64,000 nucleotides of DNA from Paraburkholderia sejongensis (GCF_020880815.1 NZ_JAJITD010000024.1:1-64000); one strand, 5' to 3'; shown: positions 16,846 through 27,950, counted from the first letter of the stretch. Notes: generated by a model from the sequence alone, not told the origin. Numbers and translations: made by a program.

Positions 16846-17322
16846 CTAGAAATAGTGCCGCGTAACAAACTCCGCCACGCACACCGGCCGCTCGCCGCCC
16901 TGCCGCTCGACGGTCACGTTCCATACGACCTGTACGCCGCCGTTGTCCACATCGGTCACGGATTCGACCGCGAATTTCGCGCGCAGCAGCGAGCCGACCA
17001 GAACCGGCGACATGAAGCGCACGCGATTGAGCCCGTAGTTGACGCCCATGCGCTGCTGGAGCGTCACCGTTTTGCCGAGCAACGCCGGAATCAACGACAG
17101 CGTCAGGAAACCATGCGCGACCGGACCGCCGAATGGCGACTCACGCCGCGCCCGCTCCGCGTCGATGTGAATCCATTGATGGTCGCCGGTGGCGTCGGCG
17201 AACCGGTTGACCTGGTCCTGGTCGACCGTCACCCATTCGCTGCTGAGCGGCCCCGCGCCGATCAATGCGCGCAGAGCGTCTGCATCGCCGAACCTCGCGG
17301 CCTGCGCCGCGCTCGCCGTCAT
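16846..17322 (-). CDS. MaoC-like (R)-specific enoyl-CoA hydratase, second of a pair
   Basis: The 158-residue hot-dog protein has the hydratase motif with Asp47 and His52 (in GDHQWIH), the expected catalytic pair, followed by a VAHGFLTLSL block. It adds water to trans-2-enoyl-CoA. Its start overlaps the stop of the other MaoC gene by four bases, so the two are made together and may form a heterodimer, as known for paired MaoC proteins in actinobacterial steroid breakdown. It is the last gene of the minus-strand operon and ends at a shared terminator zone. Confidence 0.88.
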   Translation of the reverse strand: MTASAAQAARFGDADALRALIGAGPLSSEWVTVDQDQVNRFADATGDHQWIHIDAERARRESPFGGPVAHGFLTLSLIPALLGKTVTLQQRMGVNYGLNRVRFMSPVLVGSLLRAKFAVESVTDVDNGGVQVVWNVTVERQGGERPVCVAEFVTRHYF

Positions 17323-17777
17323 ACCGCGGCTCCCGGCTTGCGCAGCCCGAACATGCCTTTCGTGAGCACGGTGATCACCAGTTCGCCATGCTGATTAATG
17401 CCCTCCCAACGCGTCGACACGATCCCGCGATCGGGCTTGCTCTCCGACACGCGCTTGTCGAGCGTGACGGTCATCATCGTGATCGTGTCGCCGACGCGCA
17501 CCGGCTTGAGCCAACGGATTTCGTCGATACCGGGCGAGCCCATCGACGTCGAGCCGGCGAACAGGTTGCGCACCAGCATCCCCATCATCACCGAACAGGT
17601 GTGCCAGCCGCTCGCCACCAGACCGCGGAACGGCGATTCGGCCGCCGCCGCTTCGTCCAGGTGAAACGGCTGCGGGTCGAACTTCTGCGCGAACTCGACG
17701 ATCTCGTCGCGCGTGAACGTGTGCTTACCGACTTCGCGGCTCGCACCGACCTCCAGGTCCTCGAAACTGATTCCCAT
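17319..17777 (-). CDS. MaoC-like hydratase, first of a pair
   Basis: The 152-residue hot-dog-fold protein carries Asp34 and His39 (in FDPQPFH), matching the (R)-hydratase active site, and the conserved VASGWHTCS helix. Both paired proteins thus keep catalytic residues, unlike heterodimers where one copy is inactive. It lies 33 bases after the smaller acyl-CoA dehydrogenase gene. A good ribosome site (GGAGCTGG type) precedes the ATG. The product would take the enoyl-CoA made by the neighbouring dehydrogenases. Confidence 0.88.
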   Translation of the reverse strand: MGISFEDLEVGASREVGKHTFTRDEIVEFAQKFDPQPFHLDEAAAAESPFRGLVASGWHTCSVMMGMLVRNLFAGSTSMGSPGIDEIRWLKPVRVGDTITMMTVTLDKRVSESKPDRGIVSTRWEGINQHGELVITVLTKGMFGLRKPGAAV

Positions 17778-17810
17778 CGTCCAGCTCCTTTATGCGGTTG
17801 TGCGCTCCAC

Positions 17811-18941
17811 TCAGCCTTCGATGCTAGCGAAGCCGGGCAGCGACGCGAAGCGCGCGAGATGATGATCGACATCGCCGAGCGTGGTTTCGATGATCGCGAG
17901 GCGCTTGAACAGATGCGCGGCCGCGACCTCGTTCGTGACGCCCATGCCGCCGTGCAACTGCACAGCCTGCTGACCGACGAAACGCGCGGCCTGCCCGACC
18001 CGCACTTTCGCCGCGGAAATCGCCCGACGACGCTCGTCGGGGTTCTCGCTCGCGTAGCGCATTGCGGCCAGATACGTGACCGAACGTGCCTGTTCCGCGT
18101 GGATCAGCATTTCGACCATCCGATGCTGCAACGCCTGGAAACGCGCAATGGGCTGGCCGAATTGCTGGCGCGTCTTCGTGTAGTCGACGGTTGCGAGGTT
18201 CAGCGCGTCGAGCGCGCCGATCGCCTCGGCGCACAGCAACAGCGTGCCGTAGTCGGCGATCTGTTCGAGCGCCGCCGCGCCCGCGTGCCGGCCACCCAGC
18301 CGGCGTGCCGGGGTGCCGCTGAACTCGAGCGTGGCGGCGCGCTGACCGTCGATCGTCCGGTACTCGGTCACCTTGACGCCCGCGGCGTCGCGCGCGACGA
18401 CATACAGCGCAATCTCGCCGTCCACGCGCGCCGGCACGATCCAATAGTCCGCCTGCGCGCCATGCAGCACGACCGACTTGGTCCCGCTCAGCGTCGCCTC
18501 GCCGTCCTGCGAGCCGCTCGCGCTGGTCGCCACGTCGAACAGATCGTAGCGCGCGTGCGGCTCGTGAAACGCGACCGCGAGCCTGCACTCGCCCTGCGCC
18601 GCGCGTTCGAGCAACGCGCCATCTGCGCCATCGCCGGTGCCGGCAACCCGGATCGCTTCGATACCGACCGCGGTCGCCCAGTACGGCTCGACGACGAGCG
18701 CGCGACCGAGTTCCTGCATCACTACCAGCATGTCGATCGGGCCGCCGTTGAAACCGCCGTGCGCCTCCGGCACCGGCAACGCGGTCAGACCCAGTTCGGT
18801 GAACGCGGCCCAGTGCGTAGCCGACACGCCCGCTTCCGAGCGCACGATCGCCTGACGTGCGTCGAAGCCGTAATTCTTCTCGAGATAGCGGCGCAGCGCG
18901 TCGGCAAACTGCTGTTGTTCGTCGTTGAAAGTGAAGTCCAT
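17811..18941 (-). CDS. Acyl-CoA dehydrogenase, shorter partner subunit
   Basis: The 376-residue protein has acyl-CoA dehydrogenase domain order but a divergent FAD region, and the C-terminal block reads IIETTLGD instead of a YEGT-like motif. LHGGMGVTNE is conserved. Such shorter, divergent members next to a canonical one often act as partner subunits in alpha2-beta2 dehydrogenases (steroid or branched substrates). It is separated from the larger dehydrogenase gene by 10 bases. Heteromer formation is inference; it could be an independent enzyme. Confidence 0.87.
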   Translation of the reverse strand: MDFTFNDEQQQFADALRRYLEKNYGFDARQAIVRSEAGVSATHWAAFTELGLTALPVPEAHGGFNGGPIDMLVVMQELGRALVVEPYWATAVGIEAIRVAGTGDGADGALLERAAQGECRLAVAFHEPHARYDLFDVATSASGSQDGEATLSGTKSVVLHGAQADYWIVPARVDGEIALYVVARDAAGVKVTEYRTIDGQRAATLEFSGTPARRLGGRHAGAAALEQIADYGTLLLCAEAIGALDALNLATVDYTKTRQQFGQPIARFQALQHRMVEMLIHAEQARSVTYLAAMRYASENPDERRRAISAAKVRVGQAARFVGQQAVQLHGGMGVTNEVAAAHLFKRLAIIETTLGDVDHHLARFASLPGFASIEG

Positions 18942-18951
18942 GCGCCGCTCC

Positions 18952-20148
18952 TCAAAGTCCGAGAATCATCTGCGCGATGATGTTCTTTTGAATTTCGTTC
19001 GAGCCGCCGTAAATCGACGTCTTGCGGAAGTTGAAGTAGTACGCGGCCAGCGGCGCGGCATCGTCGTCGCCGGCGCGGCTGTGCTCGTGCTCACCTTCGA
19101 GGAACGGGACGTCGAACGGCGCGGCCAGCGGTCCGACTGCTTCGAACATCAGTTCGGTCAGCCCTTGCTGCACCTCGGTACCTTTGATCTTGAGCATCGA
19201 TGCTTCCGGCCCAGGTCCGCGCCCGCCCGCCTCGTTGGCGACCACGCGCTGCACGGTGACTTCGAGCGCCATCAGCTCGATTTCGAGATTCGCGACCTTC
19301 GCGGCGAACACCGGATCGTGCAGCAACGGCTTGCCGTTCTTTTTCTGATTCAACGCAAGGCGCTTCAGGAACGCCAGTTCGCGCTTCGACGCGCCGACGC
19401 GCGCGATCCCCGTGCGTTCGTGCCCGAGCAGGTACTTCGCGTAAGTCCAGCCGCGATTTTCCTCGCCGACCAGATTCTCGACCGGTACCTTCACGTCCTC
19501 GAAAAACACTTCGTTGACCTCATGGTCTTCGTCGAGCGTGATGATGGGCCGCACGGTGATGCCGGGGGTTTTCATGTCGATCAGCAGGAACGAGATGCCC
19601 TCCTGCTTTTTGGCGCCGCTGTCGGTGCGAACGAGACAGAACATCATGTCGGCATACTGGCCGAGCGTCGTCCAGGTCTTCTGGCCGTTGACCACGTAAT
19701 GATCGCCGACGCGCTCGGCGCGCGTGCGCAGCGACGCGAGGTCGGAACCCGAACCCGGCTCCGAATAGCCCTGACACCACCAGTCGGTGCCGTCGAGAAT
19801 ACGCGGCAGGTAGTGACGCTTTTGCGCATCGCTGCCGTATTTCATCAACACCGGCGCGACCATCGACACACCGAACGGCAGCACGGACGGCGCGCCGATA
19901 CGCGCGCACTCCTCTTCCCAGATATGCCGCTGCGTCGCATCCCAGCCCGGGCCGCCATACTCGCGCGGCCACGCGACCGCGGACCAGCCTCGCGTGCCGA
20001 GCAGCTTGTGCCAGCTGGCGAAATCTTCGCGGGAAAGACGTTTGTGATTGAGAACCTTGTCGCTCAGCTCGCGAGGCAGATTCGCTTCGAGCCAGGCGCG
20101 GATGTCGGCGCGGAACGCGTCTTCGGCGGGGGAATACTCCAGATTCAT
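18952..20148 (-). CDS. Acyl-CoA dehydrogenase, larger subunit
   Basis: The 398-residue flavoprotein has clear FAD- and substrate-binding blocks (QGYSEPGSGSDLA, KTWTT). Near the C-terminus it has YGGSNEIQKN, where medium-chain enzymes have YEGT with the catalytic Glu, so the base must come from another position. This form is common in dehydrogenases acting on branched or ring-bearing acyl-CoA. It lies 47 bases downstream of DUF1178 and begins with a GGAGACACTAC site before the ATG. The operon order DUF1178, two dehydrogenases, two hydratases suggests one catabolic route. Confidence 0.9.
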   Translation of the reverse strand: MNLEYSPAEDAFRADIRAWLEANLPRELSDKVLNHKRLSREDFASWHKLLGTRGWSAVAWPREYGGPGWDATQRHIWEEECARIGAPSVLPFGVSMVAPVLMKYGSDAQKRHYLPRILDGTDWWCQGYSEPGSGSDLASLRTRAERVGDHYVVNGQKTWTTLGQYADMMFCLVRTDSGAKKQEGISFLLIDMKTPGITVRPIITLDEDHEVNEVFFEDVKVPVENLVGEENRGWTYAKYLLGHERTGIARVGASKRELAFLKRLALNQKKNGKPLLHDPVFAAKVANLEIELMALEVTVQRVVANEAGGRGPGPEASMLKIKGTEVQQGLTELMFEAVGPLAAPFDVPFLEGEHEHSRAGDDDAAPLAAYYFNFRKTSIYGGSNEIQKNIIAQMILGL

Positions 20149-20195
20149 ACGTAGTGTCTCCTGGCCGCCACCAACCGGCGCCCGGACCCACTACG

Positions 20196-20621
20196 TTATT
20201 GCAGCGGTTCCTTCAGGGCAGCCGGGACCGGCAGCGGCATCACTTCGATGCCTTCCTCGACCAAGGCGCGCGCATCTTCCGGTGTCGTGACACCGCGAAT
20301 ATTGCGCGCGGGCGCTTCGTTGTAGTGAATGCGCCGCGCTTCCTCGGCGAAGCGGTCGCCCACGTTCTCGGTCTTTTCCAGTACCTCGCGCAGCGCGCGC
20401 ATCATCTGCGCCTGCATTTCCCGCACGCCGGCCGGCGCCTTCGGCTCGGCCACACCCGACAGATTCAGGCGCGGCGCCGACGGCAACCGGCTCACTTCGC
20501 TCGCACCGCAGATCGGACATTGGACGAGCTTGCGGGACTGCTGCGATTCGAAGTCATCAGTCGAAGCGAACCAGCCTTCGAACCGATGGTCATGCGGACA
20601 CTGTAAATCGAGGACCTTCAT
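20196..20621 (-). CDS. DUF1178 family protein
   Basis: A 141-residue protein with an N-terminal zinc-ribbon-like set: CPHDH at 8-12 and CPICG near 35. The rest is helical and hydrophilic, with no signal peptide. DUF1178 is widespread in alpha- and betaproteobacteria and has no proven function. It is the first gene of the acyl-CoA dehydrogenase/MaoC operon and follows the palindrome-bearing promoter. Its link with that operon is positional only. Confidence 0.88.
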   Translation of the reverse strand: MKVLDLQCPHDHRFEGWFASTDDFESQQSRKLVQCPICGASEVSRLPSAPRLNLSGVAEPKAPAGVREMQAQMMRALREVLEKTENVGDRFAEEARRIHYNEAPARNIRGVTTPEDARALVEEGIEVMPLPVPAALKEPLQ

Positions 20622-20643
20622 GTGGAATCAGGGCTTGCGTGCC

Positions 20644-20689
20644 AGTTTAGCGCAAAATGAAAATTTGTGAACGATCGTTCGTAAAATTT
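20644..20689 (-). promoter_or_regulatory. Promoter with overlapping palindromic operator for the acyl-CoA operon
   Basis: On the minus strand a TTCACA box (20666-20671), 16-base spacer and TAAACT box (20644-20649) point to the DUF1178 start. A perfect 12-base palindrome GAACGATCGTTC (20669-20680) overlaps the -35 box and sits inside a longer AT-flanked imperfect palindrome (20660-20689). This layout fits a TetR-type repressor site. Confidence 0.55.
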
Positions 20690-20831
20690 ATGATCGACGC
20701 GCCAGCGCCAGTTGGAGCAAAGAAAAGATGGCGTGGGTGCGCGATTTTAACGCTTTGTGCAAGCGACTGCCGAAGGCGCGAGAGAGTCCGCGAGCGGACC
20801 CGCGGTCGCATCCGTTTGCTTTCCACGATGA

Positions 20832-20868
20832 CAAAGCCCCTGCCGGTCATCCACCGGCAGGGGCTTGT
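20832..20868 (-). terminator. Terminator of the nuo-DUF2818-NUDIX transcript
   Basis: A 14-bp stem (AAGCCCCTGCCGGT with ACCGGCAGGGGCTT) with a five-base loop lies after the NUDIX gene. The minus strand has a short T-rich tail after it. Confidence 0.85.
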
Positions 20869-20915
20869 TGTACAACTGTGACGATCGGCTATCGGGTTCT
20901 CGACCCGCGACGCAA

Positions 20916-21506
20916 CTATGCGATCTCCGGCGCCGCGGTCGGCCACGTCCCCGCGAGCACCTTCTCGAGCCAGAACGTGCCGATGATCGTCTTTACGTCG
21001 GTGATCTTGCCGGTACGAACCCACTCGGACACCTCTTCCACGCTAGCCGTGAAGAGTTCGAGAAACTCGCCCTCGTCGAGCTTGCGCTCGCCCGCGGTCA
21101 AGCCGCGCGCAAGATAGATGTCGATGAATTCAGTCGAATACGAAATGATCGGGTGGATACGCGTCAGGTACACGTACTCGCGCGCGGTATAGCCAGTTTC
21201 CTCGCGCAATTCGCGCACCGCGCAGGCGAGCGCCCCTTCGTCCGGATCGAGCTTGCCGGCCGGATACTCGACCATCACCTTGCCCATCGGATAGCGATAC
21301 TGGCTCTCGAGCAGCACACGACCGTCGTCGAACAGCGGAATGACCATCACGGCACCCGGATGCTGAACGTATTCGCGGGTCGCCTGCTTGCCGTCCGGCA
21401 AGCGAACCGTATCGAACTTGACCGTCATGAACGGCCCTTGGTGGACCGTCTTGCTGTCGATGCAAGTCTCGGTTAGCGCGGCGTCGTGATTGGGAAGCTC
21501 AGCCAT
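20916..21506 (-). CDS. NUDIX hydrolase, ADP-ribose pyrophosphatase type
   Basis: The 196-residue protein has a full Nudix box at about 84-106 (G, five residues, E, seven residues, REL, REETG), which binds Mg and splits ADP-ribose or another nucleoside diphosphate derivative. Upstream, the HPGAVMVIP and YRYPMGK blocks match the ADP-ribose pyrophosphatase (NudF) group. The ATG at 21506 is chosen over an extension that reaches into DUF2818. It is the last gene behind the nuo operon, 43 bases after DUF2818, and ends at a strong terminator. A role near NAD metabolism would suit complex I, but the link is conserved order only. Confidence 0.9.
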   Translation of the reverse strand: MAELPNHDAALTETCIDSKTVHQGPFMTVKFDTVRLPDGKQATREYVQHPGAVMVIPLFDDGRVLLESQYRYPMGKVMVEYPAGKLDPDEGALACAVRELREETGYTAREYVYLTRIHPIISYSTEFIDIYLARGLTAGERKLDEGEFLELFTASVEEVSEWVRTGKITDVKTIIGTFWLEKVLAGTWPTAAPEIA

Positions 21507-21549
21507 ATGCGGACCTCTGAACAGCGTGGCACGCGACGGCGGGACGCCG

Positions 21550-21846
21550 TCAGCGGCGTTTGACGAGATATTGGAAGGTAAAGCCTGGGAAAGCGAACAC
21601 AACGAACAAGGCAAACGTGATCGCGTAGAACTGCCAGCCCTGCTCGAAGCGGTTGCCAGCGCGTGCTTCGAGCAGAAAGCCCAGCGCGCCGACGACGAAA
21701 TACAGCACGATCAGTTCGGCGATCCGGAGCCACGCGCTTTTTTTCGCCGCCTTCAACGGCACGGCGGCGAACAGGCGCTGATTCAGGAACGGTACGTTGG
21801 CGCCGACCAGCGCCAACAGCACGATAAACCAGCCCGCAGCGGACAT
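21550..21846 (-). CDS. DUF2818 family small membrane protein
   Basis: The 98-residue protein has three hydrophobic segments (about 5-22, 43-60, 72-92), so it is an inner-membrane protein. DUF2818 genes stand directly after nuoN in many betaproteobacteria. The ATG shares one base with the nuoN stop (TGATG), so translation is coupled. An assembly or accessory role for complex I is a reasonable guess but unproven. Confidence 0.85.
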   Translation of the reverse strand: MSAAGWFIVLLALVGANVPFLNQRLFAAVPLKAAKKSAWLRIAELIVLYFVVGALGFLLEARAGNRFEQGWQFYAITFALFVVFAFPGFTFQYLVKRR

Positions 21847-23318
21847 CAGAGCAGCAGCGTGTGCTGGATCGCCGTCAGACAGGCGCGCAGCAGCGGATCC
21901 GGCACGATACCGAGCACCAGTACTGCCACACCGTTGAATGCGAGCAACGCGCGCGTGCCCGTGTCGGCGGTGATCTGCGACTTGTCCTGCGGTTCGTCGA
22001 AGTACATCAGCTTGACGATACGCAGATAGTAGAACGCACCAAACAGCGACGTGATCACGGCCAGCACGGTGAGCCAGGTCAGACCGGCGTTCATCGTTGC
22101 CTGCAGCACCGCGAGCTTCGCGTAGAACCCGACTGCCGGCGGAATGCCCGCGAGCGAGAACATCATGATCATCATCACGAACGCGAACACCGGGCTGCGC
22201 TGATTGAGACCTTTGAAGTCCTCCAGCGTGTCGGCTTCGAAATCGCGCCGTGCGAGCAGCATGATGACGCCGAACGTGCCGAGCGTCGTGATCAGGTAGA
22301 CGATGCTGTAGAACATCGCCGAACCGTACGCGCTCGCAGCACCGGTGGTCTTCTGGTCGACCACGCCGGCGAGCAGGCCGAGCAGCACGAAGCCCATGTT
22401 CGAAATCGCCGAGTACGCGAGCATCCGCTTGACGTTGCGCTGCACGATACCGGTGATATTGCCGACGATCAGCGACAGCGCCGCCAGAATCACCAGCATC
22501 TGTTGCCATTCGACCGCGAGCGGCAGCAGACCCATCACGAGGAAGCGCAGACCCCATGCGAACGCCGCGACCTTCGGACCTCCGCCGACGATCAGCGTCA
22601 TTGCCGTCGGTGCACCCTGGTACACATCAGGCACCCACATATGGAACGGCACCGCGCCCATCTTGAACGCCACGCCGGCCACGATGAAGATCACGCCGAA
22701 CAGCAGCACGGTCGGATCGTAGTGGCTCGTGCTGATCGCCTTGAACACTTCGTTCAGGTCGAGCGAGCCGGTCGCGCCGTACAGCATCGAGATGCCGTAC
22801 AGCAGGAAACCCGAAGCCAGCGCGCCGAGCACGTAGTACTTCATCGCCGCTTCGTTCGACGACGGCACTTCGCGGCGCAGCGCGATCACCGCGTACAGTG
22901 ACAGCGACATCAGTTCCAGACCGAGGTACAGCGTCAGGAAGTTGTTGCCCGAGATCATCACGATCTGGCCGAGCAGCGAGAACATGCCGAGCAGGAAGAA
23001 GTCGCCGCGGAACAGGCCACGGTCCTCCAGGTAGCGGCGCGAATACACGATCGACACCGCGTAGCCGAGCGACACCACCGCCTTCATCACGTTGGCGAAC
23101 GGATCGACCACGTACATGTGGTCGAAGAAGTAATGCACTTGCGGGTCGAACGCGTTCATCGCGAACCAGATCCCGGCGACGAGCGTCGAGAAGAACGCGA
23201 TGAAATACGTAGTACGACGACCGGCCTGGCCGACGAAGGTGTCGTTGAGCCACGCGATCACAACGGCGAACATCACCAGTGCGTCGGGCAACAGAGCAGT
23301 CATAGGGGCGTTTTGCAT
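21846..23318 (-). CDS. nuoN: NADH-quinone oxidoreductase subunit N
   Basis: A 490-residue antiporter-like proton-pumping subunit with about 14 membrane helices. Conserved charged residues inside the membrane, including the Lys in FKMGAVPFHMW and Lys in NVKRMLAYS, are present. It forms part of the membrane arm of complex I next to NuoA/J/K/H and NuoM. It is the last nuo gene; DUF2818 starts at its stop. Length fits the family. Confidence 0.97.
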   Translation of the reverse strand: MQNAPMTALLPDALVMFAVVIAWLNDTFVGQAGRRTTYFIAFFSTLVAGIWFAMNAFDPQVHYFFDHMYVVDPFANVMKAVVSLGYAVSIVYSRRYLEDRGLFRGDFFLLGMFSLLGQIVMISGNNFLTLYLGLELMSLSLYAVIALRREVPSSNEAAMKYYVLGALASGFLLYGISMLYGATGSLDLNEVFKAISTSHYDPTVLLFGVIFIVAGVAFKMGAVPFHMWVPDVYQGAPTAMTLIVGGGPKVAAFAWGLRFLVMGLLPLAVEWQQMLVILAALSLIVGNITGIVQRNVKRMLAYSAISNMGFVLLGLLAGVVDQKTTGAASAYGSAMFYSIVYLITTLGTFGVIMLLARRDFEADTLEDFKGLNQRSPVFAFVMMIMMFSLAGIPPAVGFYAKLAVLQATMNAGLTWLTVLAVITSLFGAFYYLRIVKLMYFDEPQDKSQITADTGTRALLAFNGVAVLVLGIVPDPLLRACLTAIQHTLLL

Positions 23319-23342
23319 GGTTTTAAATTCCTCCGCTCGTCG

Positions 23343-24833
23343 TTACTGAGCCAACGGCAGCTTCGATTGAGCAACGTGAGAGAGGAGGTTTTCCACGGAT
23401 ACGTGCATCACATCGGTAAAGGGCTTCGGATACAGGCCCATGAACAGCGTCAGTGCGGCGAGCACTGCCAGCATGAAAAATTCGCGGCGGTTGATGTCGA
23501 CGAGGCTCTTCACGTGGTCGTTCGCGACCGGGCCGAAGTACACCCGCTTGTACATCCACAGCGTGTACGCCGCGCCGAGAATCAGCGTGACGGCCGCGCC
23601 ACCGGCGATCCAGAAGTTGTACTGGACAGCGGCGAGAATCACCATGAATTCGCCGACGAAACCCGAGGTGCCCGGCAAGCCGCAGTTGGCCATCGAGAAC
23701 AGCATCGCGAAAGCCGCGAACTTCGGCATCATGTTGACGACGCCGCCGTAATCGGCGATCTGGCGCGAGTGCATACGGTCGTACAACACGCCGATGCTCA
23801 GGAACATCGCGCCCGACACGAAGCCGTGCGAGATCATCTGCACGATCGCGCCTTCCACGCCCAGCTGGTTGAAGATGAAGAAGCCGAGCGTCACGAAACC
23901 CATGTGCGCGATCGACGAATACGCGACCAGCTTCTTCATGTCCGACTGCACCATCGCGACCAGACCGATGTAGATCACCGCGATCAGCGACAGCGTAATC
24001 ACGACCGGTGCGAGGAAATGGCTTGCGTCCGGCACGATCGGCAGCGAGAAGCGCAGGAAACCGTACGCGCCCAGCTTCAGCATGATCGCGGCCAGCACGA
24101 CGGAGCCGCCGGTCGGTGCTTCAACGTGCGCGTCGGGCAACCACGTGTGCACCGGCCACATCGGCACCTTCACCGCGAAGGCCATGAAGAATGCAATAAA
24201 CAGTAGTACCTGCGGCGTCATCGCGATCTGCGCGTGCTGCCACGTGGCGAGGTCGAACGAACCCGTTTCGTTGTACAGGTAAAGCAGCGCGACCAGCATC
24301 AGCAGCGAGCCCATCAGCGTGTACAGGAAGAACTTGAACGCCGCGTACACGCGGTTCGCCCCACCCCACACGCCGATGATGATGTACATCGGAATCAGCG
24401 TCGCTTCGAAGAACACGTAGAACAGCATGCCGTCGGCCGCGCTGAACACGCCGACCATGATGCCCGACAGGATCAGGAACGCCGCGAGGTACTGGCCGAC
24501 GTTTTTCGTGATCACTTCCCACGCGGCGATCACGACGATCACCGTGATCAACGCGGTCAGCACGACGAACCACATCGAGATGCCGTCCACGCCGAGGTGG
24601 TACGCGATATGGAAGCGTTGGATCCAGCTCGCCTGCTCGACGAACTGCAGGTCGGCGGTGCTCGAATCGAAACCGGTGATCAACGGCAGCGTGACGATAA
24701 AGCTCAGGACCGAGCCGATCAACGCGATCCAGCGCGCCGGCGCCGGGTTCTGGTCGTTGCCGATCGCGAGGACCAGCAAACCAAAAAGGATCGGCAACCA
24801 GATCGCGATACTGAGAATCGGATAAGCGTGCAT
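23343..24833 (-). CDS. nuoM: NADH-quinone oxidoreductase subunit M
   Basis: A 496-residue antiporter-like subunit of complex I with about 14 membrane helices. The key helix residues are visible: Glu in AWEVITKN, Lys in FAVKVPMWPVHTW, Lys in MKKLVAYSSIAHMG. It moves protons in the distal membrane arm and touches NuoL and NuoN. It is 24 bases upstream of nuoN and 14 bases downstream of nuoL. Confidence 0.97.
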   Translation of the reverse strand: MHAYPILSIAIWLPILFGLLVLAIGNDQNPAPARWIALIGSVLSFIVTLPLITGFDSSTADLQFVEQASWIQRFHIAYHLGVDGISMWFVVLTALITVIVVIAAWEVITKNVGQYLAAFLILSGIMVGVFSAADGMLFYVFFEATLIPMYIIIGVWGGANRVYAAFKFFLYTLMGSLLMLVALLYLYNETGSFDLATWQHAQIAMTPQVLLFIAFFMAFAVKVPMWPVHTWLPDAHVEAPTGGSVVLAAIMLKLGAYGFLRFSLPIVPDASHFLAPVVITLSLIAVIYIGLVAMVQSDMKKLVAYSSIAHMGFVTLGFFIFNQLGVEGAIVQMISHGFVSGAMFLSIGVLYDRMHSRQIADYGGVVNMMPKFAAFAMLFSMANCGLPGTSGFVGEFMVILAAVQYNFWIAGGAAVTLILGAAYTLWMYKRVYFGPVANDHVKSLVDINRREFFMLAVLAALTLFMGLYPKPFTDVMHVSVENLLSHVAQSKLPLAQ

Positions 24834-24847
24834 TAGTGTCCCTCGCC

Positions 24848-26914
<2,067 letters not shown>

Positions 26915-26931
26915 AACCGCTTTTCCTGAAA

Positions 26932-27237
26932 TTAACCTTTGAGCTGATCGAGATCCTCGACATTGATCGTGTCGAGGCTACGGAACAGGGTCACCAGAAT
27001 TGCGAGACCAATCGCTGCTTCGGCTGCCGCAACCGTCAGCACGAAGAAGACGAAGATCTGGCCGTGCACGTCGCCCAGGTAGTGCGAGAACGCGACGAAA
27101 TTGGTGTTCACCGCGAGCAGCATCAGTTCGATCGCCATCAGGATGATGATGACGTTGCGGCGGTTCAGGAAAATGCCGACGATGCTGATCGCAAACAGGA
27201 TCGCGCCGAGGACGAGGTAATGGGCAAGGCTCAACAT
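26932..27237 (-). CDS. nuoK: NADH-quinone oxidoreductase subunit K
   Basis: The 101-residue subunit has three membrane helices. The two buried Glu residues, in AIELML (about 37) and AAAEAAIG (about 73), that take part in proton coupling are present. It was set inside a longer frame by the conserved start MLSLAHYLVLGAILF and the fit to the family's length (about 100). It lies 20 bases after nuoJ and 17 before nuoL. Confidence 0.97.
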   Translation of the reverse strand: MLSLAHYLVLGAILFAISIVGIFLNRRNVIIILMAIELMLLAVNTNFVAFSHYLGDVHGQIFVFFVLTVAAAEAAIGLAILVTLFRSLDTINVEDLDQLKG

Positions 27238-27257
27238 GATTTCTATCTCCTGTCCGC

Positions 27258-27950
27258 TCAGCTGTTCTTGGCAGGTGCCGAGTCGGCTGCCGCTGCTGCC
27301 GCCGCAGCTGCGGCTTCTTCCGCTGCGATGGTGGCCGCGGTTTTCTCCGACGGCATCTTCACGACACGCACGCGGTCCTGCGCGCGCACCTTGACCTGCT
27401 CGCTGACGTTCTGCCGCTTGCTGTCCTTCTTGTGGCTGGTGGTCAGCGCGATCGCGGCGATGATCGCGACCAGCAGAATCAGGCCGGCGATTTCGAACGC
27501 GAAGATGTATTCCGTGTAGATGATCTTGCCGATCAGGCGCGTGTTCGACCAGTCGCCCATGCCGGCAGCGGCCGCGGCCGTGTCGTGCAACGCGGTGGTG
27601 GTCGCGCCGTAGCCGTGCCACAGGATCAGCGCGGTTTCGATCACGATGATCGCGCCCACCGCGGTAGCCATCGGCACGAAGCGTTTGAAGTCTTTACGCA
27701 GCACGTCGAGATTGATGTCCAGCATCATCACGACGAACAGGAACAGCACCATCACCGCGCCGACGTAGACCAGCACCAGCAGGATCGCGAGGAACTCGGC
27801 CTCCAGCAGCATCCAGATCGCCGCTGCGTTGAAGAACGCCAGCACCAGAAACAGTGCGGACGACACCGGGTTGCGCGAGGTGATCACCTTCAGCCCCGAG
27901 ACAACCAGGAGCAGTGCGAAGATGTAGAACAGTACGGTCGTGAATTCCAT
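27258..27950 (-). CDS. nuoJ: NADH-quinone oxidoreductase subunit J
   Basis: A 230-residue membrane subunit with five helices; the third helix with VYVGAVMVLFLFVVMM is the pi-bulge helix important for quinone-to-proton coupling. A cytoplasmic tail of about 60 residues is rich in Lys, Arg and then Ala (a run of Ala near the end). The tail is longer than in E. coli NuoJ (184 residues) and looks disordered. It follows nuoI after a 193-base spacer. Confidence 0.96.
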   Translation of the reverse strand: MEFTTVLFYIFALLLVVSGLKVITSRNPVSSALFLVLAFFNAAAIWMLLEAEFLAILLVLVYVGAVMVLFLFVVMMLDINLDVLRKDFKRFVPMATAVGAIIVIETALILWHGYGATTTALHDTAAAAAGMGDWSNTRLIGKIIYTEYIFAFEIAGLILLVAIIAAIALTTSHKKDSKRQNVSEQVKVRAQDRVRVVKMPSEKTAATIAAEEAAAAAAAAAADSAPAKNS

